This document shows positions 31,025 through 38,504 of a stretch of DNA of 64,000 bases, one piece after another; the first letter of the stretch is position 1; each line of letters starts with the position of its first letter. The position numbers and the translations under genes are program-made. The notes beneath the pieces are model-generated. The model was not told the DNA's origin. It did not search any database and was given only the letters and a program-made list of their open reading frames with translations. The DNA comes from Syntrophobacteraceae bacterium (lineage in GTDB: Bacteria; Desulfobacterota; Syntrophobacteria; Syntrophobacterales; Syntrophobacteraceae): NCBI GenBank assembly GCA_031292215.1, contig JARLHO010000050.1, positions 1 to 64,000 of the forward strand, given 5' to 3'.

Positions 31025-33502
31025 TCACAAGAGACTGCCCGGTTTTCGATCCATATGTGCGGGTTTGCTGTTTACGGGGCACACGGGCGCCCGCAGCAAA
31101 AAATTCTCAGCCAAGGCAGAGTAATGGTGTAGCCATTCTTTCGAGTTTGGGCCGCCCAAGCCGGCCTTCTCATCGGAGTTGGGACAATAGGTGTGAAGGA
31201 TCTTGTAGCAGATGTTTTGGGTTTTCCATAGATTGACCTCAAACGGCAAGGTCCGAACCAGTTGTGCGGCCTTATTCAACCTCTCCAGACGGGAAAGGTC
31301 GTCAGGTTGATCGAGAAGTTGTTCGGCCAGATGTTCGATGTTGGCTGCCAGTAACAATCCCAGAGCAGTTACGTCCAGGGTCGCGCCAGCCAAACGAGCT
31401 TCTTCCAGAAGCGGTCTTACGACTTCGGGGTCAAGCCCATCTCCCTGAAGCACCCTGCGGAGCTTGGCATTCAAGCACAAGTCCGCCGCAACCGACAGGA
31501 CCGGGGGCCGTGGCGTGCCGGACCCGGTAAGAAAGCGAATAAGGGGAGCATGGTGCTCATAAATCGAGCTATATGCGGCTTCAGCCTCTTTAAGAGTCGG
31601 CCCCATGATGATGTTTAGCACTTTTCGCCGTTCATCGGCAAAAAGCGAGGTCAGAGAGTACGTGGACGCTCCGAAGTATTTACCCAGAAGAAGTATGGTC
31701 TTCGGGAAGTCAGCTCCGGCGAAAGCCTCGGAAATTTCTTTGGCCAGCGCTTCATATTTTTGTGCCCCCTGATATTCACCAGTGCCGCAGGCGATACTGT
31801 GATCGCCAAGGTGCAAAACGCCAAAGCATAAGCTGGAGGTCGCGCGCGTAGCATCCGAGGTGACCGTGGCCCGCCCGACTACCAACTTTGATCCCCCTAC
31901 CTGAAAGCTGCGGTAGTCCTCCCTGGTGGCGGAATACGCATAGATAGAGCTGCGCTCACCGACCTCCTGAAACAGCGAGCTTAAGGCATAGTGGGCGCCC
32001 ACATCTTTTATGTCGAGCATGGCGGGCCGGACCCATTTCTCATAAATGGAACGTCCGTTACCGTGTTCAGAAATGTTGCTTTTGGCAAGCTCAAGATGTT
32101 CGAGAAAGCCGGGTTCGTAGGATTGGCTAAAAAGCTGGTCGGCCAATTGCACCACCCTGCCGGCGTATTGTATGACCTGGACCGTTTCGATCCCGGAGAG
32201 TTCGTCAAAGAACCAACCGCAACTTGTGTACATGAGCATGGCGTTGCGTTGGAGTTCCATGAACTTGAGGACCGCGATCTGGTCGCTGGAGTTTAAGGGG
32301 CGGGTCGCGTGGCGGTTCATAAATGCCCCTATTCGCTCGGGGGATCGATCCACGCGGATGTCGATGTAGTCGTCTCGCGCCGCCCAAGGGTCCGTTAGAA
32401 ACTGTCCGGCCCTTTGTTCGAAAGCCGGGTTGACGGCATCGCGGAGCCAATCGAGCGCCGCACGCAGGGGGGCTCGCCAGGACTGGTTCCAACCCGGGTT
32501 GCCGCCGCTGTTACACCCGCAATCGGACCGCCAACGTTCTATGCCGTGAACGCAACTCCAGGAGCTGTTTTCAAAGATCTCCACTTCGTATGTCGGTGGA
32601 TGGTCCTCCAGGTACCGGCCATAATTTGTCACCTGCGCCAGGCCGTTGGACTCGATGTAGCGGAGCGCATGGGCCAGGGCCATGTCGCCGTGGTGATGAT
32701 GATGCCCGTAGCTTTCGCCATCCGTTGCGATGTGGACGAGGCGGGAAGAGTCGTCGGCAAACGCGGACAGCAGCCTGTTGGCAAATGCCTCTCCGTTGTT
32801 TAGCAAGCCTTCAAATGCCAGGGCCTGTGCAATGGGACCGTCGTAGAAAAACAGGTTCATGACCCGGCCAGACGCCAGCGACACCCGGTAGGCCGTGGCA
32901 GGATAGATTTTTCCACCACTTACGTCCTGCCATTTACTATCATCAATGGGCCGGACCCGGCTTGCCTGCCCGGGGGCGAGAATGGCAAACCCGATACCGT
33001 GTTGCGCCATGAGGTCGAGGGTTTCAAGGTCTACCGCCGTTTCCGGGAGCCACAACCCTTCGGGCTTGCGTCCGAAGCGATATTCAAAATCTTTTATTCC
33101 CCAGATAATCTGGGTGTTCTTGTCGCGGCCGTTGGCCAGCGGCAGGATCATGTGATTGTAGGCCTGGGCCAAAGCATTTCCATGCCCGCCGAATTTTATC
33201 ACGCTCTGCCTGTCAGCCTCCAGAATTGCCTCATAGGCTTCGGTGGCATGTTTTTGCATCCAAAGCAAGACCGTTGGACCGAAGTCGAAGCTAATACCGG
33301 CATAATTGTTTACGAGTTGGGCGATTTTTCCTTCCGTGTCCCAGATTCTCGACACGGCGTTTGCCGCGTAGCATTCGGCGGTAATCCGCTCGTTCCAGTC
33401 GTGGTACGGGAACGCGGAATCCTGGATCTCAATGGCCTCAAGCCATGGGTTTTCTCTGGGGGGTTGATAAAAATGGCCATGGATACAAACAAATCGGTCC
33501 AT
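31025..33502 (-). CDS. Glycoside hydrolase family 57 protein with DUF3536
   Basis: An 825-residue alpha-amylase/branching-type GH57 enzyme. The N-terminal CIHGHFYQPPRENPW is the family's first motif. GLWLPETAVD near residue 154 holds the catalytic Glu, and VHIATDGESYGHHHH near 260 holds the probable Asp acid. The rest is the DUF3536 region found in large GH57 members. The substrate is presumably an alpha-glucan such as glycogen. GGAGC lies nine bases before the start. It converges with the PLD gene and is followed upstream by creA. An alpha-glucan phosphorylase is encoded 15 kb away, which fits glycogen metabolism. Confidence 0.88.
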   Translation of the reverse strand: MDRFVCIHGHFYQPPRENPWLEAIEIQDSAFPYHDWNERITAECYAANAVSRIWDTEGKIAQLVNNYAGISFDFGPTVLLWMQKHATEAYEAILEADRQSVIKFGGHGNALAQAYNHMILPLANGRDKNTQIIWGIKDFEYRFGRKPEGLWLPETAVDLETLDLMAQHGIGFAILAPGQASRVRPIDDSKWQDVSGGKIYPATAYRVSLASGRVMNLFFYDGPIAQALAFEGLLNNGEAFANRLLSAFADDSSRLVHIATDGESYGHHHHHGDMALAHALRYIESNGLAQVTNYGRYLEDHPPTYEVEIFENSSWSCVHGIERWRSDCGCNSGGNPGWNQSWRAPLRAALDWLRDAVNPAFEQRAGQFLTDPWAARDDYIDIRVDRSPERIGAFMNRHATRPLNSSDQIAVLKFMELQRNAMLMYTSCGWFFDELSGIETVQVIQYAGRVVQLADQLFSQSYEPGFLEHLELAKSNISEHGNGRSIYEKWVRPAMLDIKDVGAHYALSSLFQEVGERSSIYAYSATREDYRSFQVGGSKLVVGRATVTSDATRATSSLCFGVLHLGDHSIACGTGEYQGAQKYEALAKEISEAFAGADFPKTILLLGKYFGASTYSLTSLFADERRKVLNIIMGPTLKEAEAAYSSIYEHHAPLIRFLTGSGTPRPPVLSVAADLCLNAKLRRVLQGDGLDPEVVRPLLEEARLAGATLDVTALGLLLAANIEHLAEQLLDQPDDLSRLERLNKAAQLVRTLPFEVNLWKTQNICYKILHTYCPNSDEKAGLGGPNSKEWLHHYSALAENFLLRAPVCPVNSKPAHMDRKPGSLL

Positions 33503-33553
33503 CAGTTATTGCTCCTTCTCACCGGAGAACGCAGAAATGAACGAGGTACGACT

Positions 33554-34045
33554 CTACGGCGCCCGCCACCCCATGATCGCAACCGTGCTGATGCTGTTCT
33601 TCGGGCTTCCCTGGATAACCCGGTCACTATAGGCCACGTAAACCAGCACATTGCGCTTACGGTCAAGGAACCGTACGACCTGAAGCTTTTTGAACACGAG
33701 GCTGCGGCGCTCGTCGAACACACGCTCGCCGTCCTTTAGTTCGCCGAGGATCTTGATCGGGCCGACTTGGCGGCAGGCGATGCTCGCGTCACTCGTATCC
33801 TCGGCCACGCCCAATTCGCCCTTCACCCCTCCCGTTTGCGCACGGGAGATGTAACAGGCGACCCCTTGGACTTTGGGATCTGCGAAGCTGTCGATCACGA
33901 TCTTGTCGTCTGGCCCGAACAAGCGAAAATGCGTGCTGACCGAGCCGGTCGTTCCGCGATCGGGGCGACTGACAACCCACCATCCAAAGAGGATAATGAC
34001 CAGGAGAATTGCCCCGCCGAAAATGATTCCAATACGTTTCATCAT
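33554..34045 (-). CDS. creA: CreA family protein
   Basis: The protein has 163 residues from ATG 34045, which follows GGGAGG. An N-terminal membrane helix or signal anchor ([20 protein letters not shown]) precedes the CreA domain: [39 protein letters not shown] and a C-terminal [20 protein letters not shown]. CreA (YjeN-like) is a periplasmic protein of unknown function. It is transcribed toward the GH57 gene, 51 bases away. Confidence 0.86.
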   Translation of the reverse strand: MMKRIGIIFGGAILLVIILFGWWVVSRPDRGTTGSVSTHFRLFGPDDKIVIDSFADPKVQGVACYISRAQTGGVKGELGVAEDTSDASIACRQVGPIKILGELKDGERVFDERRSLVFKKLQVVRFLDRKRNVLVYVAYSDRVIQGSPKNSISTVAIMGWRAP

Positions 34046-34282
34046 GGTTTGCCTCCCTGGAGTGGATCTACACACCACCCTGATCGGAGCCGGCGCGCCA
34101 CCTCACCACTGCGCCTCGCGTTGTCAACACGTGAAGAAGATAATACTTCGACCATTATTCTGCTCTCAATGTATATTAGAAACACGCAGCCATGGAGCCG
34201 ACTTTTCTAATCCCGTTCATGCCAAGCCCGGAATATGGACCCGATACCTCCCATCCTACGAGCCCTCCAGGCCTGGTGAGCC

Positions 34283-34314
34283 GTAGGATGGGTGGAGCAA
34301 GGCGCAACCCATCG
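34283..34314. repeat. Dispersed palindromic repeat, copy 2
   Basis: GTAGGATGGG and a CCCATC end flank the core TGGAGCAAGGCGCAAC. Copies lie at 6673 and 44839. The preceding 75 bases also resemble the sequence before copy 3. Confidence 0.65.
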
Positions 34315-34399
34315 GATTAATCATGAACGCAACTTGGTATTACACCAAGGCGGAAGCGCTTTCCGATTCCGAGGGGGCGGTTGATTGAGAAGCCCCCGG

Positions 34400-34424
34400 A
34401 TCGTAGCGCACCCTGCGCTACGAT
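34400..34424. repeat. Perfect 11-bp inverted repeat
   Basis: ATCGTAGCGCA and TGCGCTACGAT are separated by CCC. It lies after the regulon genes read leftwards and could act as a transcript end, but no T tract follows on either strand. Confidence 0.5.
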
Positions 34425-34487
34425 TCGACGCTGAACCACACATCGATCATTTTCTCAAACAATTTCTTATTCGATCGCCGTGAACCT

Positions 34488-34679
34488 TTACCTCCCGACA
34501 CGAAGTCCCGAAAGCGAACCGATGACGCCGAAGACGTTCAATAGCCAGAGAATTACACAAATCACCACGACTACATTAACGATTTTCTTGATTTTATAAT
34601 CCATCGGTATGTAGTTGTTAACCAGCCAAAGGATCACTCCAATAGCTACCAGAATAAAAATCAAATGAATCAAAGGCAT
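34488..34679 (-). CDS. Small two-helix membrane protein (Thivi_2564-like)
   Basis: The protein has 63 residues, almost all hydrophobic, with two helices (IHLIFILVAIGVILWLVNNY and IVNVVVVICVILWLLNVFGV) joined by PMDYKIKK. This matches a small uncharacterised membrane family often found next to stress genes. AAAGGAG precedes the start. It lies at the end of a series of minus-strand small genes under sigma-54 promoter E, though a gap of 120 bases with a palindrome separates it from the next gene. Confidence 0.75.
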   Translation of the reverse strand: MPLIHLIFILVAIGVILWLVNNYIPMDYKIKKIVNVVVVICVILWLLNVFGVIGSLSGLRVGR

Positions 34680-34783
34680 ACTTTTCTCCTTTTATGCCCA
34701 AAGCCCGCAGAGGACAGGATGTTTCCAGCCTCCGTCCTCTCACCTGGCACGGCATCACCTTATACGGTCCCAACTGCCTCGTG

Positions 34784-34798
34784 CTTACATAATGTAAG
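34784..34798. promoter_or_regulatory. Perfect palindrome, possible operator
   Basis: CTTACAT-A-ATGTAAG is a 15-base perfect palindrome upstream of the small membrane gene at 34488. It differs from the regulon palindrome. Its role is unknown. Confidence 0.35.
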
Positions 34799-34802
34799 AC
34801 AT

Positions 34803-34934
34803 TTAATGCTTTATGACATCTCCGATCTTTCCGGCTTTTGTTTCAAATTCCTTGGCTACTTTTGTTTTTCCAAAGAAGTATCCGCCAAAAAAACCAATGA
34901 TCAAACAACCTATTGCCCAAATGATGCTCGACAT
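34803..34934 (-). CDS. 43-residue single-helix membrane protein
   Basis: ATG 34934 follows AAAGGAG by seven bases. One glycine-rich membrane helix (SSIIWAIGCLIIGFFGGYFF) is followed by a basic tail (GKTKVAKEFETKAGK), like YtxH- or YtxC-type stress proteins in miniature. The open frame extends upstream to 35114, but that part overlaps the neighbouring gene's end region and lacks a signal. It is probably part of the stress gene series. Confidence 0.6.
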   Translation of the reverse strand: MSSIIWAIGCLIIGFFGGYFFGKTKVAKEFETKAGKIGDVIKH

Positions 34935-35076
34935 AGATTCTACTCCTTTTGTGATCAAGTAATTTAGAGCGTATTCATGGGAATCGCGTGAGTTAACTGG
35001 CGCTTCCAAGAAAAATATTTCCTTTGACATCCAAGCTCTTACCGCAACCGGAGCCACCGAGTTGCGACCTTTGCTG

Positions 35077-35862
35077 CTATTGTCCGTGCCCGTGCTGTTT
35101 TTCTTTACCGCCACCGTGATTTTGCCGTTGTTGGTGCTGCGGTTGCCTTTGTTGTTGCTGTTGGTGCTTTACGCCGGGCTGCCGGTTCTGCGGCTGTGGC
35201 CGCCGCGCACCGGGGGGCTGCTGTTGCCGTTGTTGTTGGTGGTGCTGCTGTTGTGGCCGCTGCATTCGTGGCTGCTGTTGCCTTTGTTGTTGCTGTTGGT
35301 GCTTTACGCCGGGCTGCCGGTTCTGCGGCTGTGGCCGCCGCGCACCGGGGTGCTGCGGGGGCGCCTGCGCCGGAGCGGGTTTGCGTCCTTCGGGGCGGGG
35401 TGGAACGGCGGGGTGGCCTTTTATTCCTTTTTGCCACGCACCTCCGTGGCCCTGATTGTGTTGCTCGAAGAATTTCTTACCATAACGCCGACCTTGCCGG
35501 TGTCCGCGCCAATAAGGATACTGTCGCTGAAAACTCTTCCAGTATTCGGGCTGTCCCCTATACCATGACATCCATCTCGGAGCATACCAGGTCGGGGGTC
35601 TGGCAATATAGCCGGAAGAATAGGCGTAATAGGGCGCCCAACCGTAATCAGGGCCGAAATAATAGTACAGGACGCCATTTAAAAACCAGTCACCGTTGTA
35701 GTAGACCCACGGCGTATTAGGTCCAACCCAGGGTGAGGCATAAAGATTCTGTGGCGGGGGGGGGTACTCATAGGCTTGAGCATGGGAAGGTGAAGACATG
35801 GCGGCGACCGCCCCTCCAGCCAGCGAGAGTGCTATTATCAAAATAGAGGCAATTCTTTTCAT
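35077..35862 (-). CDS. Secreted Gln/His/Pro-rich protein with internal repeat
   Basis: The protein has 261 residues from ATG 35862, which follows AGG at short spacing. A signal peptide (MKRIASILIIALSLAGGAVA) is followed by an aromatic Tyr/Trp/Pro-rich domain (residues 30-110, ending YWKSFQRQYPYWRGHRQGRR) and a low-complexity Q/H/R/P tail. The tail contains two copies of ARRPQPQNRQPGVKHQQQQQ. It resembles the aromatic-repeat wall-associated proteins found with stress genes. The His content could bind metal. The family is not named. Confidence 0.65.
   Translation of the reverse strand: MKRIASILIIALSLAGGAVAAMSSPSHAQAYEYPPPPQNLYASPWVGPNTPWVYYNGDWFLNGVLYYYFGPDYGWAPYYAYSSGYIARPPTWYAPRWMSWYRGQPEYWKSFQRQYPYWRGHRQGRRYGKKFFEQHNQGHGGAWQKGIKGHPAVPPRPEGRKPAPAQAPPQHPGARRPQPQNRQPGVKHQQQQQRQQQPRMQRPQQQHHQQQRQQQPPGARRPQPQNRQPGVKHQQQQQRQPQHQQRQNHGGGKEKQHGHGQ
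35143..35215. repeat. 73-bp direct repeat, copy 1
   Basis: This is identical or nearly identical to 35278-35350, within the low-complexity tail of the secreted Gln-rich gene. The unit spacing is 135 bp, a multiple of three, so the frame is kept. Confidence 0.8.
35278..35350. repeat. 73-bp direct repeat, copy 2
   Basis: Second copy of the unit at 35143-35215. Together they show a recent internal duplication of the coding sequence. Confidence 0.8.
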
Positions 35863-35998
35863 GTCCTGCCTTTTATCGATTTTTTCGATAGTGCATTGCA
35901 AAGATAATTGCGCGCATCAAATGGGTTTATGGCATCAGCGCCCTGCGCGGCCTCGATTGCGACCCCAAAGGAGAACCCGGATATGGCGCGCGATTTGT

Positions 35999-36178
35999 CT
36001 ATTTGCCCAGGACATTTTCAACCTGGCCGATCTTTTCTTGTACTTCGCCGGCTATTTTTTCGTCTTTGCCTTTGGCTTTCAGGTCGGGTTTCATGCCAAG
36101 CTTTCCGGCGATCTCCCTGAGCGCGCCCTTTACTTTGTGAAACTTGCCTTCGACCTGGTTTCTAATGCCTGATTTCAT
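35999..36178 (-). CDS. CsbD family stress protein
   Basis: A 59-residue protein too short for many gene callers. It reads MKSGIRNQVEGKFHKVKGAL, then a GKLGMKPDLKAKGKDEKIAG segment and ends in a VQEKIGQVENVLGK helix. This is the UPF0337/CsbD pattern (YjbJ-like): small, hydrophilic and induced in general stress. AGGAGGAA precedes the ATG. It overlaps the upstream 62-codon gene by 17 bases and sits under sigma-54 promoter E. Confidence 0.88.
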   Translation of the reverse strand: MKSGIRNQVEGKFHKVKGALREIAGKLGMKPDLKAKGKDEKIAGEVQEKIGQVENVLGK

Positions 36179-36350
36179 GGGATTCCTCCTGATCCGCGTA
36201 GATGCCGGGTTTGACCGATGGCTGCGGATAATCTGTCTGCGATTTTTTCACATCGCTTTTGTCGGCAGCGCTTTCCAATCGATTGATGGTCCAGTTGTAG
36301 AGTTTGGTCACCTGTCCATTCCAGTTCTCTGCGATTTGGTTCCAGCTCAT
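36162..36350 (-). CDS. Small hydrophilic protein with CsbD-like N-terminus
   Basis: The protein has 62 residues; AAGGAA lies upstream of ATG 36350. The N-terminus MSWNQIAENWNGQVTKLYNW resembles the start of CsbD proteins (M-W-x-Q-I-x-x-N-W), but the rest diverges and is polar. It is the first gene after sigma-54 promoter E, 150 bases downstream, and overlaps the csbD-like gene. It may be a degenerate paralogue. Confidence 0.6.
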   Translation of the reverse strand: MSWNQIAENWNGQVTKLYNWTINRLESAADKSDVKKSQTDYPQPSVKPGIYADQEESHEIRH

Positions 36351-36500
36351 TTACTTGTTCCTTATTTGTTAAAAATGACCCGCCATAATGAAACGCTATT
36401 TACGACCTCTTTCTTTACCCCCGAAATCGAGTTGGCCTGCGCTACTCGCCCCTGCGAAAAGAAGCCGGTGTGGCCCGAATGTGCCATCATTCTTATCTAT

Positions 36501-36515
36501 GGCAAGTTTTATGCC
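36501..36515 (-). promoter_or_regulatory. Sigma-54 promoter E (CsbD unit)
   Basis: Read on the minus strand it is GGCATAAAACTTGCC, with GG, ten bases, then GC. It nearly matches promoter B (GGCATAGAACTTGCC). The centre of the palindrome site is about 108 bp upstream. Confidence 0.78.
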
Positions 36516-36616
36516 TGCCGGACCAAGAGGTGTCTTGGTTGAATATTAACTAATAGTTACAGATATTTGCGCAATGGTGAGAGCCATTTTGAGGTGTTGG
36601 CTTGAATCGAAGACGT

Positions 36617-36664
36617 GTTGCATTGCAACAAGAGTGTTGCAAATCTTCCCTGTCGCATGCTACA
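36617..36664 (-). promoter_or_regulatory. Regulator binding sites, unit E
   Basis: On the minus strand, site 1 is TGTAGCATGCGACAG (36664-36650) and site 2 is GTTGCAATGCAAC (36629-36617), with an extra half-site TTGCAACAC between. The pair lies in the divergent space between the csbD unit and the histidine kinase gene, so it could act on both. Confidence 0.75.
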
Positions 36665-36773
36665 GTTTCAATGCCGGGGAGTCCCCTTTCGTTTCAGTCG
36701 ATAAAGCGGCTCGAAGGGGCAACGATGCTCTGCCCATTACCAAAAAGAAACTTACGGAACGGAGGGTGCAGGT

Positions 36774-38504
36774 ATGACGGAAGATAAATCCGATGCGGAC
36801 CGCTCTGACAGGTTGCGCCGCCTCTTTGAGGAGCGGGGTGGAGAAAGTGGAGGCGAAACCGATCGAGTAATGGCTGAGCAAGATTACCAGATGCTTGTGC
36901 ACGAGTTGCAGGCTCATCAGATTGAGCTGGAGATGGAAAACGATGAGCTGCGTTTGGGCCAGAGGCGACTCGGTGAATCGCTGGCGAAGTACTCCGATCT
37001 TTATGACTTTGCGCCGGTCGGCTACATCACTTCCAATAGTGATGGTCTCATCCAGGAAGCAAACCTCTCCTTTTCCGCTCAACTCTCCATTGAAAGAGGC
37101 GATCTTATCGAAACCCCTCTTTGGCTATACGTGGCAATGCCTGACAGAGCCAAGCTTAAGGCGCACCTCGAACAGGTTCTTAAAACCAACGAACGGCGAA
37201 CTTGTGAACTGAGACTCCAAAGCCCGAGCGGCCCGGAACTTTATGTGCAGTTGGACAGTATCCGGGTGCTAAATGTCGACGGTGCACAGTTATGCAGAAC
37301 TTCGGTAACGGATATATCTATCCGGAAGGGGGCCGAAGAGGAGGTAAACAGGGTTTATGACGAACAGGAAAGAAGCGTTGAGGAACGCTCAGCCCAGCTC
37401 AGTGAAAATGAGGGCAAGTTTAAAAAACTCTCACTGGAATTCCAGACAATACTCAATACTATCAGCGATACCCTGATCCTGCTCTCTCCCGAAATGGAAG
37501 TATTGTGGACAAACCGTGAAATACAGTTAAATGAGACCGCATCCGATCCGATAGGACAATACTGTTATAAATTATTACATGATCGTTTTGCCCCCTCCGA
37601 GGATCGCCCGATAACAAGATGTTTCGATACGGTTGAAAACATTGCTGCAGTCGTGACCCACAATGGGGCGGTACTGGACATAAGGGCATTTCCGATCAAA
37701 GAGGCTGAACGGGTCAGTAGCGTGCTCCTTCTGGTAAGTGATATTACCGAAAAGATGGCGATGCAGGCAGAAGCGATGCAGGCGGCTCATATGGCCTCAC
37801 TGGGGGAGTTGGCCGCCGGGGTGGCTCATGAAATCAACAATCCCATCACCGGCATCATAAATTATGGGCAAATATTGATAAATGAGTGCAGCCCCGAGAG
37901 CATGGAAAAGGACATCGGAGAGCGCATCGTGAAGGAAGGCGAGCGTATCGGCCGTATCGTAAAGATTCTTTTGTCCTATGCGCGCAGTGGGCGAGAAGAA
38001 AAAAAGCCCACTCGAATCCCGGCAATTCTCGAGGAATCCATTATCCTCATCCAGGCGCAGATCCGAAAGGAGGGTATCGATCTGAAAATAGATCTTCCCG
38101 ACGACCTTCCTGAAGTAGAGGCCAATTTGCAGCAACTCCAGCAGGGTTTTCTAAATATTATAAATAACGCGCGCTACGCCTTAAACGAGAAGTATCCGGG
38201 AAGGCATAAAAATAAACGCTTCGAGATCACCGGCGAGAAAGCAACCATCGGCGATCGCCCGTATGTGCGGCTCCTGTTTTACGATCGAGGGGTGGGAATT
38301 CCCACCCATGAGCTCTCCATGCTAACGAAGCCCTTCTTTTCCACGAAGCCTTTCGGGAAAGGGACCGGCCTGGGGTTGAACATCACTCAAAAAATCATAA
38401 CCGATCACGGCGGCCAGCTCAGCTTCGAAAGCGTCAAAGGGGAATTTACCAGGGTCATACTCGATTTGCCGGCTACTCGGGGCGGTGACGGGGTGGAAAA
38501 ATGA
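36774..38504 (+). CDS. Soluble PAS histidine kinase
   Basis: The kinase has 576 residues and no membrane helix. An N-terminal coiled coil (LVHELQAHQIELEMENDELR) leads to a PAS domain (about 75-190), a coil, a second PAS (about 225-330), a HisKA domain with the phospho-acceptor in GVAHEINNPITGIINY, and a HATPase_c domain with NIINNARYALNE, DRGVGIP and GKGTGLGLN. GGAGGG precedes the start. Its stop overlaps the start of the following activator (ATGA), so they form a two-component pair. Being cytoplasmic, it probably senses an internal signal or a soluble partner. The regulator sites lie about 110 bp upstream. Confidence 0.93.
   Translation: MTEDKSDADRSDRLRRLFEERGGESGGETDRVMAEQDYQMLVHELQAHQIELEMENDELRLGQRRLGESLAKYSDLYDFAPVGYITSNSDGLIQEANLSFSAQLSIERGDLIETPLWLYVAMPDRAKLKAHLEQVLKTNERRTCELRLQSPSGPELYVQLDSIRVLNVDGAQLCRTSVTDISIRKGAEEEVNRVYDEQERSVEERSAQLSENEGKFKKLSLEFQTILNTISDTLILLSPEMEVLWTNREIQLNETASDPIGQYCYKLLHDRFAPSEDRPITRCFDTVENIAAVVTHNGAVLDIRAFPIKEAERVSSVLLLVSDITEKMAMQAEAMQAAHMASLGELAAGVAHEINNPITGIINYGQILINECSPESMEKDIGERIVKEGERIGRIVKILLSYARSGREEKKPTRIPAILEESIILIQAQIRKEGIDLKIDLPDDLPEVEANLQQLQQGFLNIINNARYALNEKYPGRHKNKRFEITGEKATIGDRPYVRLLFYDRGVGIPTHELSMLTKPFFSTKPFGKGTGLGLNITQKIITDHGGQLSFESVKGEFTRVILDLPATRGGDGVEK

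Noticed and set aside
34744-34760. TGGCACGGCATCACC as a sigma-54 promoter
   Set aside because: The -12 GC is missing, no regulator site lies upstream, and the nearby genes are on the other strand.
35143-35350. CRISPR-like repeats
   Set aside because: Only two copies, both inside a coding sequence, with no spacer pattern.
36540-36565. Forward sigma-54 promoter for the kinase (GTTACAGATATTTGCGC)
   Set aside because: The GG of the -24 element is TT, so the match is too poor.
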